Source: Candidatus Cloacimonadota bacterium (lineage in GTDB: Bacteria > Cloacimonadota > Cloacimonadia > Cloacimonadales > JAOZMQ01). From it: a DNA stretch of 14,243 nt. The number at the start of each line of letters is the position of its first letter. The stretch's first letter is position 1. Positions 7,513-13,870 of the stretch are shown one piece after another. The position numbers were made by a program, and so were the translations under genes. The notes beneath the pieces were generated by a model. It was not told the DNA's origin. It ran no database searches and saw only the letters and a list, made by a program, of their open reading frames with translations. The stretch is from the NCBI GenBank assembly GCA_029934195.1, contig JAOZMQ010000035.1, positions 1 through 14,243 of the forward strand, read 5' to 3'.

Positions 7513-8576
7513 TTAAGAAGATTTTCTATTGTTTTGAAAATTAGATTTGGAGGAATAGAGGGCATACAATTCTCTGTACAACTATTTTTATAACATCCAA
7601 GACAATCTTTATTCTCAGGCTCTAAAATTTCACCTAATCCATAAAGTTCAAATTCATATTTATTGAAAATATTGTTAAGTAAAACAATTTTCTTTTCAAG
7701 TCCAATGGCAATATGCATCGTCATAGTTACTGATGTTACAATTAGATCACAATGGTTACATAAATTAAGAAAATCGCTCAATTCAAAATATCCTTTATAG
7801 ATAGCCGGAGAACTCTTAGCAATTTCTCTATTTAAAGAATCTTCAACCGGACCTCCAAGTAAAAGAGGAATATATCCGTTTGAATAAAGAATTTCAGAAA
7901 GATGTTTCCAATTTTCAGCACCCCAAAGTCTTGTTAGCCATCGAGTTCCGCAACCTGTATTTAATCCAATAATTTGCTTATTTTCCGGTAAATCAAATAA
8001 AAGATCAGATTCAGGAAGTTGAAGGATATATTTTTCCATATTGAAGTCATAACCACAAACTTCCAAAATTTCTTGAGGATAACTTTTTTTATTATTCATA
8101 CAAATATCATCAAAAAGACCGGTTAACCATTTGGATTCTGAATCAGAATTTGCAGGTTTGCACTTACCATATTCATCCATTAAATAACCGATTTTTTTTT
8201 CAGCGTTTATGGATTTTGCCAATCCAATTGCATGTTTGTCTTTATCCAAATTATACAAGATATCAAAATTTCTATTTTGAAGAAAAAGGATATTTTCAAT
8301 TGACCACTTTAAAATTGAATCGACATAATTTTTTGGAACTAAAACCGGAGTCAAGGTCAACCAAGTAATTTCAGCGTTTGGAAAATCTTTTCTTATTCTG
8401 TGTAAAATTGGGGTAGTTCGGATAACATCGCCGGCAGCTCCAAGTTTAATAATGAGAATCTGCTTTGAAATTTTCACAAATTGCGGACAATTTTCACAAT
8501 GAAGTTTATTATTATTTTTATGCGGTTTACAGGGGAGATCTCCTCGAAAATGCAAGCAATTATTTCTAACGATCAT
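7509..8576 (-). CDS. Glycosyltransferase family 9 (heptosyltransferase-like) with two four-cysteine clusters
   Basis: 355 residues. The family 9 core is clear: IIKLGAAGDVIRTTPILHRI (42-61), ITWLTLTP (70-77), IGLNTGCGTRWLTRLWGAEN (203-222), LLLGGPVED (238-246) and VTSVTMTMHIAIGL (280-293). Family 9 enzymes include WaaC/WaaF heptosyltransferases that extend the LPS core in the cytoplasm. Extra to that core are an N-terminal cluster C7-x8-C16-x10-C27-x2-C30, with His at 9, 19 and 26, and a C-terminal cluster C325-x2-C328-x4-C333-x3-C337. I recall such cysteine-flanked family 9 proteins from other anaerobes, so this seems a subfamily rather than a fusion. The pairs suggest a zinc or iron-sulfur site joining both ends (inference). 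The start at 8576 is supported because it includes the first cluster; GAGAG (plus 8585-8589) precedes it by about 9 bases. Confidence 0.88.
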   Translation of the reverse strand: MIVRNNCLHFRGDLPCKPHKNNNKLHCENCPQFVKISKQILIIKLGAAGDVIRTTPILHRIRKDFPNAEITWLTLTPVLVPKNYVDSILKWSIENILFLQNRNFDILYNLDKDKHAIGLAKSINAEKKIGYLMDEYGKCKPANSDSESKWLTGLFDDICMNNKKSYPQEILEVCGYDFNMEKYILQLPESDLLFDLPENKQIIGLNTGCGTRWLTRLWGAENWKHLSEILYSNGYIPLLLGGPVEDSLNREIAKSSPAIYKGYFELSDFLNLCNHCDLIVTSVTMTMHIAIGLEKKIVLLNNIFNKYEFELYGLGEILEPENKDCLGCYKNSCTENCMPSIPPNLIFKTIENLLK

Positions 8577-8588
8577 AAATAAAACTCT

Positions 8589-9107
8589 CTATTGTTTAGC
8601 TTCTGTGGAAACAATGACATTACTAATAAATTCATCATATTCAGCTTGTGGACACAATTCTGCAATTGCATTTAAAATTTCAATCATTTTAGGAAAAGCA
8701 ATTGTAAATTGAAAATCTATAAGTTTTTCACCATTATCATAATTGAGAATAATGAATCTGGATTTTCCAGAAGAAAAGCTAATCTTTTTGATAGAATCCC
8801 ATTTTATTGTAGTATTTTTTCTTCCAAGATATTTGAATGAAATTTGCTCTTTTTCAAAATATACACTATTTATGGACAAGAAATTTTTCAATAATGATGA
8901 AAAAGCAAAAAATAAAATAACAAATGGAACTCCTTTATGAAAAGAGGAAGAATCAGCATCAACTCCATTAAAGATATACCAAACACCATATCCAATTGCA
9001 CCAATAGCCATAAGAATTGTGAAAAATCTGAGAAATGGATTAAACCGATAACTTCTTGGTAATCCTAAAGTTTCATTAATATCAATAAGAATATCTTTCT
9101 TACTCAT
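8589..9107 (-). CDS. Small membrane protein with PH-like domain, function unknown
   Basis: 172 residues. Two hydrophobic helices lie at about 26-46 (FFTILMAIGAIGYGVWYIF) and 60-77 (GVPFVILFFAFSSLLKNF), joined by a short polar loop. A strand-rich domain follows (about 80-150): SVYFEKEQISFKYLGRKNTT, IKWDSIKKISFS, RFIILNYDNGEKLIDF, then a closing helix FPKMIEILNAIAEL. This order of strands, with the W-dsIkkI.f turn and the final helix, is that of bacterial PH-like domains carried by small membrane proteins (DUF304 and similar). No catalytic residues are seen. GGAG in the end of the PHP gene is a ribosome site 9 bases before the ATG. The gap to the PHP gene is two bases, so it is an operon member. 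Its role is not known. Confidence 0.7.
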   Translation of the reverse strand: MSKKDILIDINETLGLPRSYRFNPFLRFFTILMAIGAIGYGVWYIFNGVDADSSSFHKGVPFVILFFAFSSLLKNFLSINSVYFEKEQISFKYLGRKNTTIKWDSIKKISFSSGKSRFIILNYDNGEKLIDFQFTIAFPKMIEILNAIAELCPQAEYDEFISNVIVSTEAKQ

Positions 9108-9109
9108 TT

Positions 9110-9934
9110 TTATATTCTCCCGACTCTTTGCTTCAATTTCTGAAGACTCTCTTCCGGAGTAGAATATTCACCAAAACTGATATAATCATTTTCCATCCCA
9201 TGAAAATCCGAACCTCCGGTCATTAAAAGACCAAATTTTTGAGCGAGATTAGTATAATATAATCTTTCGCTTTCATGTAAAAATTTGTAATAGACTTCCA
9301 GTCCATCTATACCAAGATCAATAATTTCATTTACAATTTCATTATTTTGAATTTTCATTGGATGGGCGATAGAAGAAACTCCGCCAGCATTTTTTATAAT
9401 GGAAATTGCTTCTTGAGGTGAAATACTTTCTTTAGGGAAATTGGCTTTACAATGATCTCCAATATACTTATCAAAAACTTCTCTGTTATCTTTACAATAA
9501 CCAAAATCAATCATTGCTTGTGCAATATGCGGACGACCAATGATATCTTTTCTACCTGAAAGCTCAAACAAATATGACATTTCAATTTTAAATCCCCATA
9601 TCTCGTCTAATTTGTCGATAATTTTTTTAGCTCTTACAATTCTTGCTTTGTGGATAAAGTCAAGTGCTTCTATTAATTCCTTATTGTGTTGATCAAAATA
9701 ATAAGCAAGAATATGAATATCTTGTCCTTTATACAAAGTACTGATTTCTACTCCCGGGATTAATTCAATACCATATTCTGGTGCTAAATTTATTGCTTCT
9801 TGATAACCAGAAATATCATCATGGTCTGTTATTGAAATACATTTGTATTCATGTTTTGAATATAATTCTAATAACTGTTTTGGGTTCAAACGACCATCTG
9901 AAAATGTCGTATGAACATGAAGATCTATTTTCAT
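9110..9934 (-). CDS. PHP-domain phosphoesterase (YciV/RnaseAM type)
   Basis: 274 residues, full length for the family. Metal-binding motifs of the PHP fold are all present: HVHTTFSDG (H6, H8, D13), TDHDD (H38, D39), the Glu of GVEIS (E63), H74 in DIHIL, RPHIA (H136), IAHP (H191) and GSDFHG (D243, H245). Characterised relatives hydrolyse 3',5'-nucleotide bisphosphates or act as a 5'-3' exoribonuclease on short RNA (E. coli YciV/RNase AM); which applies here cannot be told. It is the first gene of the minus-strand operon that runs on to the glycosyltransferases, with which it has no obvious functional link. AAAAGGAG (plus 9945-9952) lies about 10 bases before the ATG. Confidence 0.9.
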   Translation of the reverse strand: MKIDLHVHTTFSDGRLNPKQLLELYSKHEYKCISITDHDDISGYQEAINLAPEYGIELIPGVEISTLYKGQDIHILAYYFDQHNKELIEALDFIHKARIVRAKKIIDKLDEIWGFKIEMSYLFELSGRKDIIGRPHIAQAMIDFGYCKDNREVFDKYIGDHCKANFPKESISPQEAISIIKNAGGVSSIAHPMKIQNNEIVNEIIDLGIDGLEVYYKFLHESERLYYTNLAQKFGLLMTGGSDFHGMENDYISFGEYSTPEESLQKLKQRVGRI

Positions 9935-9942
9935 TAAATTGA

Positions 9943-9993
9943 GTCTCCTTTTTTGTTAAGAGTCTAAACAATTTCTGTCAATATTGAGGTCAA
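9943..9993 (-). promoter_or_regulatory. Candidate promoter and ribosome site of the PHP/glycosyltransferase operon
   Basis: On the minus strand there is TTGACA at 9981-9976, and a related TTGACC 12 bases upstream at 9993-9988. Neither has a good TATAAT at 16-18 bases (best is TAACAA after 17). The ribosome site AAAAGGAG is clear. This is the only upstream region for five linked genes, so a promoter must lie here or in the repeat island behind it. Confidence 0.35.
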
Positions 9994-10002
9994 GCGTTTT
10001 CT

Positions 10003-10338
10003 TAAATAGTATCTGAACGAAAAGAATAAATTCTTATTGAAATTTTAATAATAATAGATAAAATTGAAAAAAATTTAAAATCCTCCTAATATTTGTAATT
10101 TCTCGCTATTTTCATCTATTATTTAGTACTTGAACGGAAACTAACTTTTTCTGAATTTTCTTTTTTTGTCGCTACTCTGTAGCTTGATTCTCTTTTTTCT
10201 TTACCCAACGCTAACGCATTGGGCTACAAAGATATCGCTTCTATAAAGCTGAAAAATAAATAATTTCCCAATTAATCTTTCTTCATGAACTTCTGCTCTT
10301 CATGGTTAAAAAATTTCTTTTCGTTCAGAGACTATTTA
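10003..10338. mobile_element. MITE-like element: 336 bp bounded by 24-bp inverted repeats
   Basis: The left end (10003-10026) and the reverse complement of the right end (10338-10315) agree at 23 of 24 bases; the only difference is A/C at the ninth base. The shared core reads TAGT-n-TCTGAACGAAAAG. Directly outside both ends stands TTTTCT (9997-10002 and 10339-10344), like a 6-bp target duplication; the match extends to 11 bases (TTTTCTTAAAT), the extra five overlapping the left arm. No transposase or convincing ORF lies inside, so it would be non-autonomous. It contains three small hairpins (10171-10249). Low complexity makes the TTTTCT match weak evidence alone; the inverted repeat is not easily explained by chance. 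Confidence 0.5.
10171..10249. repeat. Cluster of three small hairpins inside the repeat island
   Basis: Hairpin 1: GCTAC-TCT-GTAGC (10171-10183). Hairpin 2: CCCAACGC-TAAC-GCATTGGG (10204-10223), eight pairs with one C/A mismatch. Hairpin 3: GCTT-CTATA-AAGC (10237-10249). The stretch around hairpin 2 and the following GGGCTACAAAGATATCGC resembles dispersed intergenic repeats that I recall from unrelated bacterial phyla; that recollection was not checked. It has a different base composition from the surrounding AT-rich DNA. Confidence 0.5.
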
Positions 10339-10366
10339 TTTTCTTAAATCCGCGTAAATCTGTGGC
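10281..10366. repeat. Short degenerate repeat phrases (CTTCATG pair; AAATC pair)
   Basis: CTTCATG occurs at 10281-10287 and 10298-10304, in a phrase CTTCATGAACTTC...CTTCATGGTT. At 10346-10366, AAATC is repeated 10 bases apart in AAATCCGCGTAAATCTGTGG. Both phrases look like the degenerate 'cttcGTGnnCTTCGTGG' and 'aatCCGCGtaaATCTGTGG' intergenic repeats found in many genomes (from memory). The second lies outside the 336-bp element. Confidence 0.35.
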
Positions 10367-10450
10367 TTATCCTTTTTGTTCAGGAACTAAATAGAATTCA
10401 GATAAATATAATAAAAAAGAAGAGAGCTCCAAAATTTAACTGGTTTTCAC

Positions 10451-10486
10451 TTGACAGCTGTTATCAGATTAATTCAAAGGGAGATT
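10451..10486 (+). promoter_or_regulatory. Candidate -35 and ribosome site ahead of the palindrome array
   Basis: TTGACA at 10451-10456 has no good -10 partner: 17 bases on the hexamer is TCAAAG. AAAGGGAGA at 10477-10485 is a strong Shine-Dalgarno-like sequence 10-12 bases before the ATG at 10495. If used, transcription would run through the palindromes into lepB. Confidence 0.3.
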
Positions 10487-10494
10487 GTTGGATA

Positions 10495-10536
10495 ATGGAA
10501 AACAGAAACGTAGCCATCTTGGTTACACAAAAATAG
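10495..10536 (+). CDS. Possible 13-codon leader peptide
   Basis: ATG at 10495 reads MENRNVAILVTQK and stops with TAG at 10534. A good ribosome site (GGGAGA) stands 10-11 bases upstream, and the reading frame passes through the first palindrome. It ends 90 bases before lepB. Short ORFs with a ribosome site arise by chance, and this one may simply be repeat sequence; it is listed because of the strong ribosome site and its position at the head of the array. Confidence 0.25.
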   Translation: MENRNVAILVTQK

Positions 10537-10588
10537 TAATGTAACCATCTTGGTTACAAAAAAACAGGAACGTAACCATCTTGGTTAC
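10510..10588. repeat. Three 17-bp palindromes at exact 31-bp period upstream of lepB
   Basis: GTAACCATCTTGGTTAC occurs at 10541-10557 and 10572-10588, and with one change (GTAGCC) at 10510-10526. Each is GTAACCA-TCT-TGGTTAC: seven-base arms around a three-base centre. Start-to-start distance is 31 bases both times, about three DNA turns, so all copies face the same side. The 14-base spacers are also related, as AAAAAAACAGGAAC; the bases before copy 1 (GAAAACAGAAAC) and after copy 3 (AAAAAAAACAGC) follow the same pattern. In RNA the G of copy 1 would pair with U, so the stem is kept. The array ends 38 bases before the lepB ATG. It could be an operator array, RNA hairpins, or a dispersed repeat. 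Confidence 0.85.
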
Positions 10589-10626
10589 AAAAAAAACAGC
10601 ATAATTAATGAAAAAGGATTAAATTT

Positions 10627-11403
10627 ATGTTTAAGAAAAAAAATAAAGCTATTTTAAGGAAAAAAAATATTGTTCAGGATTATCTTGAAGCAATTCTATT
10701 TGCGTTTGTAGTTGCTATGGTTATTAGAAATTATACATTCCAGAATTTTAAAATTCCTTCATCATCGATGGAGGAAACTCTTTTAATTGGAGATTATCTT
10801 GTAGCTTGGAAAATGACGTATTTTTTTACTGATCCAAAAAGGGAAGATATTGTTACATTTAGATATCCGGCAGATCCAGCAGAACCTGAACCACGGGAAA
10901 ATTTCATCAAACTTGTTGGACCTCTTTATTGGGATAAGGAAAATATTTTTTTCAAATATCATGCAAAAAAAAATGTTGTTAAAAGAGTTATTGGTTTACC
11001 CGGAGAAAAAATTGAGATAAAAGATAGAAAAGTTTATATAAATGATGAATATTTCCCTTGTCCATATGCGAGATTTTTACTTGATACAAAAATCCAGCCT
11101 AAATCAGCTGGCGGTTGTGAATGGGATGGAAAAGTAATGGGTTCCAGAGATAATTTTGGACCAATTACCGTCCCTAAAGGACAATATTTCGTTATGGGAG
11201 ACAACCGAGATGTGAGTGCTGATAGTAGATATTGGGGATTTTTAGATAGACATGATATTACGGGTACTCCATCGTTTATTTTCTTTTCAAAAGGAGAAGC
11301 ACCTTATAAAACCATGCGAGAACATTATTTTAAAAGTATGGGGAAAAAAGAACCGGGGCATGAAAATATTAGATTTGATAGAATGTTTAAAAGAATAAAA
11401 TAA
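10627..11403 (+). CDS. lepB: Signal peptidase I
   Basis: Membrane-bound serine peptidase (family S26) that removes signal peptides of exported proteins, here 258 residues. One membrane helix lies at about 18-36 after a basic N-terminus (MFKKKNKAILRKKN), so the catalytic domain is periplasmic. The catalytic Ser is S47 in FKIPSSSMEETL and the Lys general base is K119 in VVKRVIGLPGE. The closing family box is GDNRDVSADSRYWG (191-204). Compared with the minimal enzyme it has an extra stretch between the Ser and Lys boxes (about 63-115, containing PADPAEPEPREN) and another before the GDNRD box with two cysteines (C145, C164), which could form a disulfide. AAAGGA (10613-10618) is 8 bases before the ATG. 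It begins a plus-strand operon with hemW, whose ATG follows its stop directly. Confidence 0.95.
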   Translation: MFKKKNKAILRKKNIVQDYLEAILFAFVVAMVIRNYTFQNFKIPSSSMEETLLIGDYLVAWKMTYFFTDPKREDIVTFRYPADPAEPEPRENFIKLVGPLYWDKENIFFKYHAKKNVVKRVIGLPGEKIEIKDRKVYINDEYFPCPYARFLLDTKIQPKSAGGCEWDGKVMGSRDNFGPITVPKGQYFVMGDNRDVSADSRYWGFLDRHDITGTPSFIFFSKGEAPYKTMREHYFKSMGKKEPGHENIRFDRMFKRIK

Positions 11404-12525
11404 ATGTTAAAATCAGAAATAGAACATTTTTATATCCACGTTCCTTTTTGTTTGCGGAAATGTGGATATTGTTCATTTTACTCAATAAATTTTTCTGATA
11501 CAGATTTTAAAAAATATGAATCAGCAGTTTATGAAGAACTTACAATCTTCAAAAAAAAATATTCTTTCAATCCAAAGACGATTTATTTTGGTGGTGGTAC
11601 TCCGTCTTTGTCAAAAATATCTTTTTTGAGTAAAATCATTAATCAGATAAATTATCAAAATAGAGATGATGTTGAAATTACTTTGGAAGTAAATCCTATC
11701 AATGTAACTAAAGAAAAGGCAGAACGTTGGAAATTAATAGGCATCAATCGAATTAGTATGGGAATTCAATCAATGATAGATACAGAGCTGAAATTTCTTG
11801 GACGTTTGCACGACAGCAAGCAAGTAATTGAAAGCTTCGCAATATTGAGAAATGCTGGATTTGAGAACATTTCACTTGATCAAATATATGCGTTACCTGA
11901 GCAAAAAATTGCAGATGTTGAATATTCTATAGATAAATTAATTAGTTTGAAGCCGGAACATATTTCGATTTATTGTTTATCTTTGGAAGAAGGAACTCCA
12001 CTTTTCCCATTTGCAAAAACATTGCCAAATGAAGAATTATCACGAAGTATGTACGATAGAATCAAAGAAATACTTTCAAAATCAGATTTCCAACAATATG
12101 AGATTTCTAATTTTTCTAAACCAAATTTTCATTCTCGGCATAATAGTGCATATTGGCAGAATAAGAAATATCTTGGAATTGGAGCTTCTGCTTCCGGTTA
12201 CCTCGAAGATTTTAGATACACAAATTATTCAGATTTAGAAAAATATATTGAAGAAATTCAGAAGGGAATTATTTGTCAAAATCAGTTAAAATTGACAACA
12301 AATGATCTTGAAAGCGAGTATATCTTTCTTCATTTAAGAATGATGAAGGGTATGAATCTTATTGACTTTGAAAATAAATTTAACTTTTCATTTGCAAAAA
12401 AATACGAAAAAGAAATAAAATATTTACTTCAATCTGAGATGATAGAAGTGAATGCGAATAGTATTAAACTTAAACCGGAAGCACATTTTGTTTCAAATGA
12501 AGTTTTTACATATTTTATAAATTGA
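11404..12525 (+). CDS. hemW: Radical SAM heme chaperone HemW
   Basis: 373 residues. The iron-sulfur/SAM motif is C16-x3-C20-x2-C23 (FCLRKCGYCSF). The residue two after the third Cys is Phe (F25), as in HemW, whereas coproporphyrinogen dehydrogenase HemN has a fourth Cys here; this argues for the heme chaperone. GGGTPS (63-68), LEVNP (95-99), RISMGIQS (116-123) and the family box HNSAYW (246-251) followed by LGIGASASG are all present, as is a HemW-type C-terminal domain. HemW delivers heme to respiratory enzymes and was long misnamed HemN. The start abuts the lepB stop; the next gene begins seven bases after this stop. Confidence 0.92.
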   Translation: MLKSEIEHFYIHVPFCLRKCGYCSFYSINFSDTDFKKYESAVYEELTIFKKKYSFNPKTIYFGGGTPSLSKISFLSKIINQINYQNRDDVEITLEVNPINVTKEKAERWKLIGINRISMGIQSMIDTELKFLGRLHDSKQVIESFAILRNAGFENISLDQIYALPEQKIADVEYSIDKLISLKPEHISIYCLSLEEGTPLFPFAKTLPNEELSRSMYDRIKEILSKSDFQQYEISNFSKPNFHSRHNSAYWQNKKYLGIGASASGYLEDFRYTNYSDLEKYIEEIQKGIICQNQLKLTTNDLESEYIFLHLRMMKGMNLIDFENKFNFSFAKKYEKEIKYLLQSEMIEVNANSIKLKPEAHFVSNEVFTYFIN

Positions 12526-12532
12526 GGTTAAA

Positions 12533-13780
12533 ATGAAGCAACTAATCTTTCTATTAATTCTATTATCGATCAATTTCATTTTTGGTGAAATTCTTATTCC
12601 AATGGATTTATCTCAAACAGATCATCTTAAATCTTATGGTATTGCTTTTCAAGCACTTAAAGAACAAATAAATGTTCGTTGGTTGTTGAATTATCGTGGA
12701 GGTTCCTTTTTAATTCCTGATACTTATGGAATAGAAAATCTCTGTAATATTAAAGGTGTCAGCTTTGAAAAAATCAATTCTGCTACTGTTGCACAAATTC
12801 TATCTGAGATTGAACAAGCAAATATGGATGTTGTCGTTTTGGAAAAAGAGCCTTCTATCGCTGTTTATACTCCTACAAATAAACAGCCGTGGGATGATGC
12901 AGTAACAATGGTTTTAACTTATGCAGAAATTGATTACGATACTTTGTGGGATGAAGAAGTTATTTCTGGAAAATTAGATGATTATGATTGGATACATCTT
13001 CATCATGAAGATTTTACAGGGCAATATGGAAAGTTTTATGCAAGTTTCCGAAATGCTTCGTGGTATAAAGATGATGTTGCCAGTAATGAAGCTCTTGCCC
13101 AAAAATTAGGGTTTGGCAAAGTATGGAAGCTTAAACATGCAGTTGCTGAAAAAATAAAAAAGTACGTAGCAAATGGTGGATTTCTGTTTGCCATGTGTGC
13201 TGCGACAGATACTTTTGATATTGCACTTGCATCTGGGAATACAGATATTTGTGATGCTGTTTTTGACGGAGATGGAATAGATCCTGATTTTCAGAAGAAA
13301 TTGGATTTTACAAAAACTTTTGCCTTTGAAAATTTCTCTTTAAAAACAAATCCTTATGAATATGAATTTTCTACAATTGATGCCAGTAATTACGCTAAAC
13401 TTAGAGGAGCAGAAGCTGATTATTTTGCTCTCTTTGATTTTTCTGCTAAATACGATAGAGTTCCAACGATGTTGACTCAATGTCATACAAATGTTGTAAA
13501 TGGATTTTTAGGACAAACAACATCTTTCCACAAAAAATATGTAAAAAAAAGTGTTATTATTCTTGGAGAATCTCCCGGAATGGAAGAGGTAAAATATTTG
13601 CATGGAAATTATGGTAAAGGAACTTTTACTTTTTATGGAGGACATGATCCCGCTGATTATCAGCATAAAATCGGTGATCCGGAAACTGTTCTGGAATTGC
13701 ATAAAAATTCGGCAGGTTATAGATTGATTCTGAATAATGTTCTTTTTCCTGCTGCTAAAAAGAAGAAGCTTAAAACTTAA
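12533..13780 (+). CDS. Secreted protein of the family often mislabelled asparagine synthetase B
   Basis: 415 residues with a signal peptide, MKQLIFLLILLSINFIFG, probably cut before EILIPMD. I recognise a long conserved family of Bacteroidota and related phyla: ILIPMDLSQTDHLKSYGIAF, WLLNYRGGSF, QPWDDAVTMVLTYAEI, YDWIHLHHEDFTGQYGKF (151-168), GGFLFAMCAATDTFDIALAS (215-234), FYGGHDPADYQH and the end GYRLILNNVLFPAAKKKK. Databases often call it asparagine synthetase B, but no N-terminal Cys amidotransferase or ATP-pyrophosphatase domain is present and the protein is exported, so that name is almost certainly wrong. The strand-Cys-turn around C222 in GGFLFAMCAATD and the preceding fold resemble a class I glutamine-amidotransferase-like (flavodoxin-type) domain (inference). 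GAGG overlaps the hemW stop as ribosome site. Function unknown. Confidence 0.8.
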   Translation: MKQLIFLLILLSINFIFGEILIPMDLSQTDHLKSYGIAFQALKEQINVRWLLNYRGGSFLIPDTYGIENLCNIKGVSFEKINSATVAQILSEIEQANMDVVVLEKEPSIAVYTPTNKQPWDDAVTMVLTYAEIDYDTLWDEEVISGKLDDYDWIHLHHEDFTGQYGKFYASFRNASWYKDDVASNEALAQKLGFGKVWKLKHAVAEKIKKYVANGGFLFAMCAATDTFDIALASGNTDICDAVFDGDGIDPDFQKKLDFTKTFAFENFSLKTNPYEYEFSTIDASNYAKLRGAEADYFALFDFSAKYDRVPTMLTQCHTNVVNGFLGQTTSFHKKYVKKSVIILGESPGMEEVKYLHGNYGKGTFTFYGGHDPADYQHKIGDPETVLELHKNSAGYRLILNNVLFPAAKKKKLKT

Positions 13781-13813
13781 TCTCTGTCATTAATAATTTT
13801 TCTTTAAATCTAT

Positions 13814-13850
13814 GTGCTATCAGTGGGTTTTATGCTTTTCATTTAAGCAC
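13814..13850. repeat. Short inverted repeat in the 90-bp gap before the response regulator
   Basis: GTGCT (13814-13818) and AGCAC (13846-13850) could pair around a 27-base loop. The sequence TAAGCACTAA here also occurs at 5053-5062 upstream of cheY. Five pairs with such a loop are weak; no clear terminator for the preceding operon is seen in the gap. Confidence 0.2.
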
Positions 13851-13870
13851 TAATTAGGAGAGATAACATA

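Larger units (their letters stand above)
10120..10393. repeat. Second, degenerate inverted-repeat pair interlocked with the first
   Basis: 10120-10140 (TATTTAGTACTTGAACGGAA...) and the reverse complement of 10393-10373 agree at 17 of 21 bases. Both resemble the ends of the 10003-10338 element (core TAGT, then (C/T)TGAAC, then AAA). The order along the DNA is left arm 1, left arm 2, right arm 1, right arm 2, so the pairs cross rather than nest. This suggests two related elements inserted into or recombined with each other. Confidence 0.45.

Noticed and set aside
7252..7593. Plus-strand frame of 113 codons over two glycosyltransferase genes
   Set aside because: Antisense to well-supported family 4 and family 9 genes, with no motif and no ribosome site.
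8534..8543. 10-bp palindrome GGAGATCTCC in the start of the family 9 gene, looking like an internal ribosome site or operator
   Set aside because: It encodes residues just before Cys16 of the conserved cysteine cluster and no start codon lies at a useful distance; a single short palindrome is expected by chance.
10510..10588. CRISPR array
   Set aside because: Only three copies of a 17-bp fully palindromic unit with 14-base spacers that are themselves similar; CRISPR spacers are unique and longer, and no cas gene is near.
12533..13780. Asparagine synthetase
   Set aside because: No amidotransferase class II or ATP-binding synthetase domain, and a signal peptide is present.
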